In this document: in pieces, positions 62,985 through 64,000 of the stretch
How the letters are laid out: the number at the start of each line of letters is the position of its first letter
Numbering within the stretch: the first letter of the stretch is position 1
Assembly (NCBI GenBank): GCA_020355165.1
Contig: CP070661.1
Location: 2,524,724-2,588,723, forward strand
Length of the DNA stretch: 64,000 nucleotides
Direction of reading: 5' to 3'
Source of the DNA: Burkholderiales bacterium
Lineage (GTDB): Bacteria; Pseudomonadota; Gammaproteobacteria; Burkholderiales; Burkholderiaceae_F
Notes under the pieces: model-generated
The model's input: the letters and a program-made list of their open reading frames with translations, nothing else
What the model was told of the DNA's origin: nothing
Databases searched by the model: none
Translations under genes and position numbers: made by a program

Positions 62985-63910
62985 TCGAGACGGCCGGCGC
63001 GCGCAGCCGCTTCGAGGCGCGCGTGGTCGCCGCCTATGGCCGGCACTTCCTGGTCGAGGACGACGCCGGCCGGCTGCACCAGGCGCAGCGGCGAGGCAAG
63101 CGCGCCGACGTCGTGATCGGCGACCGGGTGCTCTGCCAGCGTGCGGCGGCCGGGCAGGCGACGATCGAGTCGATCCTGCCGCGCGGCAGCCTGCTGATGC
63201 GCGCCGATGTGGCGCGCAGCAAGGCGCTGGCAGCCAACGTCGGGCGTGTGGTCGTGGTCTACGCGCCGCGGCCGGCTTTCAACGAGCGCTTCGTCTGGCG
63301 GGCCCTGCTGGCGGCCGACGCCGCCGGCGTCGCGCCGCTGGTGGTGCTGAACAAGACCGACCTCGACGAAGACGGCGCAGGCAGCCGGGCGCTGGCACGG
63401 CTGGCGGCACTCGGCTACGCGACGCTGGCCGTCTCGGCGAAGGCCGCGCCGGCGCGCACTCGGGCCGACCTGCGCGCCACGCTCGGCTCGGCGTCCAATC
63501 TGATGGTCGGGCAATCGGGAATGGGCAAGTCGACGCTGATCAACCTGCTTGTGCCGCAGGCCAACGCACGCACGCAGGAGTACTCGACCCGGCTGAACCT
63601 CGGCCGGCAGACGACGACCGCCTCGCGGCTGTTCGCGCTCGATGGCGGCGGCGACATCATCGACACTCCGGGTTTCCAGGCCTTCGGACTCGCCCATCTC
63701 GACCTGCGGCAGCTTGCAGTGGCGATGCCCGAGTTCGTTCCTCACCTCGGGCGGTGCCGCTTCAACGACTGCCGGCACCTTGCCGAGCCCGGCTGTGCGA
63801 TCCGGGCGGCAATGACCGCCGGCGCGATCGATCCCGGGCGCTACGCCTTCTACGCCGACCTCGCCGCCGAGATCGAATCGCTTCGCAGACGCGACCCGGC
63901 ACTGCCATGA
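62981..63910 (+). CDS. rsgA: Ribosome small-subunit-dependent GTPase A
   Basis: A 309-residue circularly permuted GTPase that helps late 30S assembly. It has an N-terminal OB fold (RVVAAYGRHFLVEDDAG), the permuted G motifs NKTDL (G4), then SAKA-like G5, GQSGMGKSTLINLL (G1) and DTPGFQAFGL (G3), and a C-terminal zinc domain with CRFNDCRHLAEPGCAI. Length is normal. ATG 62981 overlaps the pterin dehydratase stop, and its own stop overlaps the next start. rsgA with orn nearby is a conserved link. Confidence 0.96.
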   Translation: MIETAGARSRFEARVVAAYGRHFLVEDDAGRLHQAQRRGKRADVVIGDRVLCQRAAAGQATIESILPRGSLLMRADVARSKALAANVGRVVVVYAPRPAFNERFVWRALLAADAAGVAPLVVLNKTDLDEDGAGSRALARLAALGYATLAVSAKAAPARTRADLRATLGSASNLMVGQSGMGKSTLINLLVPQANARTQEYSTRLNLGRQTTTASRLFALDGGGDIIDTPGFQAFGLAHLDLRQLAVAMPEFVPHLGRCRFNDCRHLAEPGCAIRAAMTAGAIDPGRYAFYADLAAEIESLRRRDPALP

Positions 63911-64000
63911 AGCTGCTGATGCGTTGCGAGCACGCGATCGCCGCCGCCCACTACGCCGGTGTGCTGCGTGCCGCCGGCATCGACTGCGAAGTGCGCAACA
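63907..64000 (+). CDS. DUF2007-like small protein (3' end outside window)
   Basis: The first 31 codons of a small protein cut by the window edge. It reads MKLLMRCEHAIAAAHYAGVL followed by RAAGIDCEVRN, which fits the DUF2007 (putative signal-transducing) family of short proteins with a ferredoxin-like fold. ATG 63907 overlaps the rsgA stop by 4 bp, so it is in the same operon. Only the N-terminus is available, so the call is tentative. Confidence 0.65.
   Translation, partial: MKLLMRCEHAIAAAHYAGVLRAAGIDCEVRN

Overview
The window is about 64 kb of very GC-rich, densely packed bacterial chromosome. Gene content and order point to a betaproteobacterium. Signs of this are an rpsU-yqeY-dnaG-rpoD operon divergent from tsaD, an RpoD with a long Ala/Lys/Pro-rich N-terminus, a ribF-ileS-lspA-coaBC-dut block, an exbBD-lpxK-Trm112-kdsB-adk block, and a K+-independent membrane pyrophosphatase next to a PPi-dependent phosphofructokinase. 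The PPi genes, the DUF3141/MaoC-PTA/acetate kinase cluster and flavocytochrome c together suggest a Rhodocyclales or Accumulibacter-like lineage. That placement is inference. No phage, insertion sequence, CRISPR array or rRNA gene was seen.

Layout. 1-6.2 kb (leftward): partial DEAD-box helicase, tRNA-Ile2(CAU), then the macromolecular synthesis operon read rpsU, yqeY, dnaG, rpoD. 6.3-12.8 kb: tsaD, plsY, ybaK, xerD, a periplasmic chalcone-isomerase-like protein, ispH-fkpB, then radC and rpmB-rpmG. 12.8-23.2 kb: fatty acid desaturase, RsmB-like RNA methyltransferase and purN leftward; ribF, ileS, lspA, an internally deleted methyltransferase, coaBC, a small membrane protein and dut rightward. 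23.4-31.2 kb (rightward): a DUF3141 PhaC-like protein, MaoC-phosphotransacylase, acetate/propionate kinase, a fabI remnant, an RRM protein, a coiled-coil protein, an acyltransferase and a DUF3530 hydrolase. 31.3-36.4 kb: flavocytochrome c sulfide dehydrogenase (fccAB), clpA-clpS, and a cold-shock gene with a long leader. 36.4-40.4 kb: icd, DUF192, sodB, xseA. 40.7-51.1 kb (rightward): exbB, exbD, lpxK, Trm112-like, kdsB, an orphan peptide-binding protein, PPi-PFK, adk, a pyrophosphatase fused to an OmpA domain, a second OmpA-like protein, and a GNAT acetyltransferase. 51.2-60.3 kb (leftward): DHDPS-family lyase, RND pump with adaptor, parE, a 50-residue membrane protein and an MFS transporter. 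60.3-64 kb: tRNA-Arg(CCU) abutting a long hairpin and a 94-bp-period repeat, orn, an M48 protease, a pterin dehydratase, rsgA and a partial DUF2007 gene.

The most interesting points are these. (1) A PPi-centred block ends in a proton-pumping pyrophosphatase with a C-terminal OmpA-like peptidoglycan-binding domain, followed by a second, similar single-pass OmpA-like protein. (2) The DUF3141/MaoC-PTA/AckA operon ends in a fabI gene reduced to its two ends. (3) The lspA-coaBC operon holds a methyltransferase lacking its SAM-binding core. (4) A long hairpin and repeat directly follow tRNA-Arg. (5) IleS has HLGT in place of HIGH. (6) tRNA-Ile2 has an unusual D-loop. Most other genes are ordinary housekeeping genes in tightly overlapping operons.
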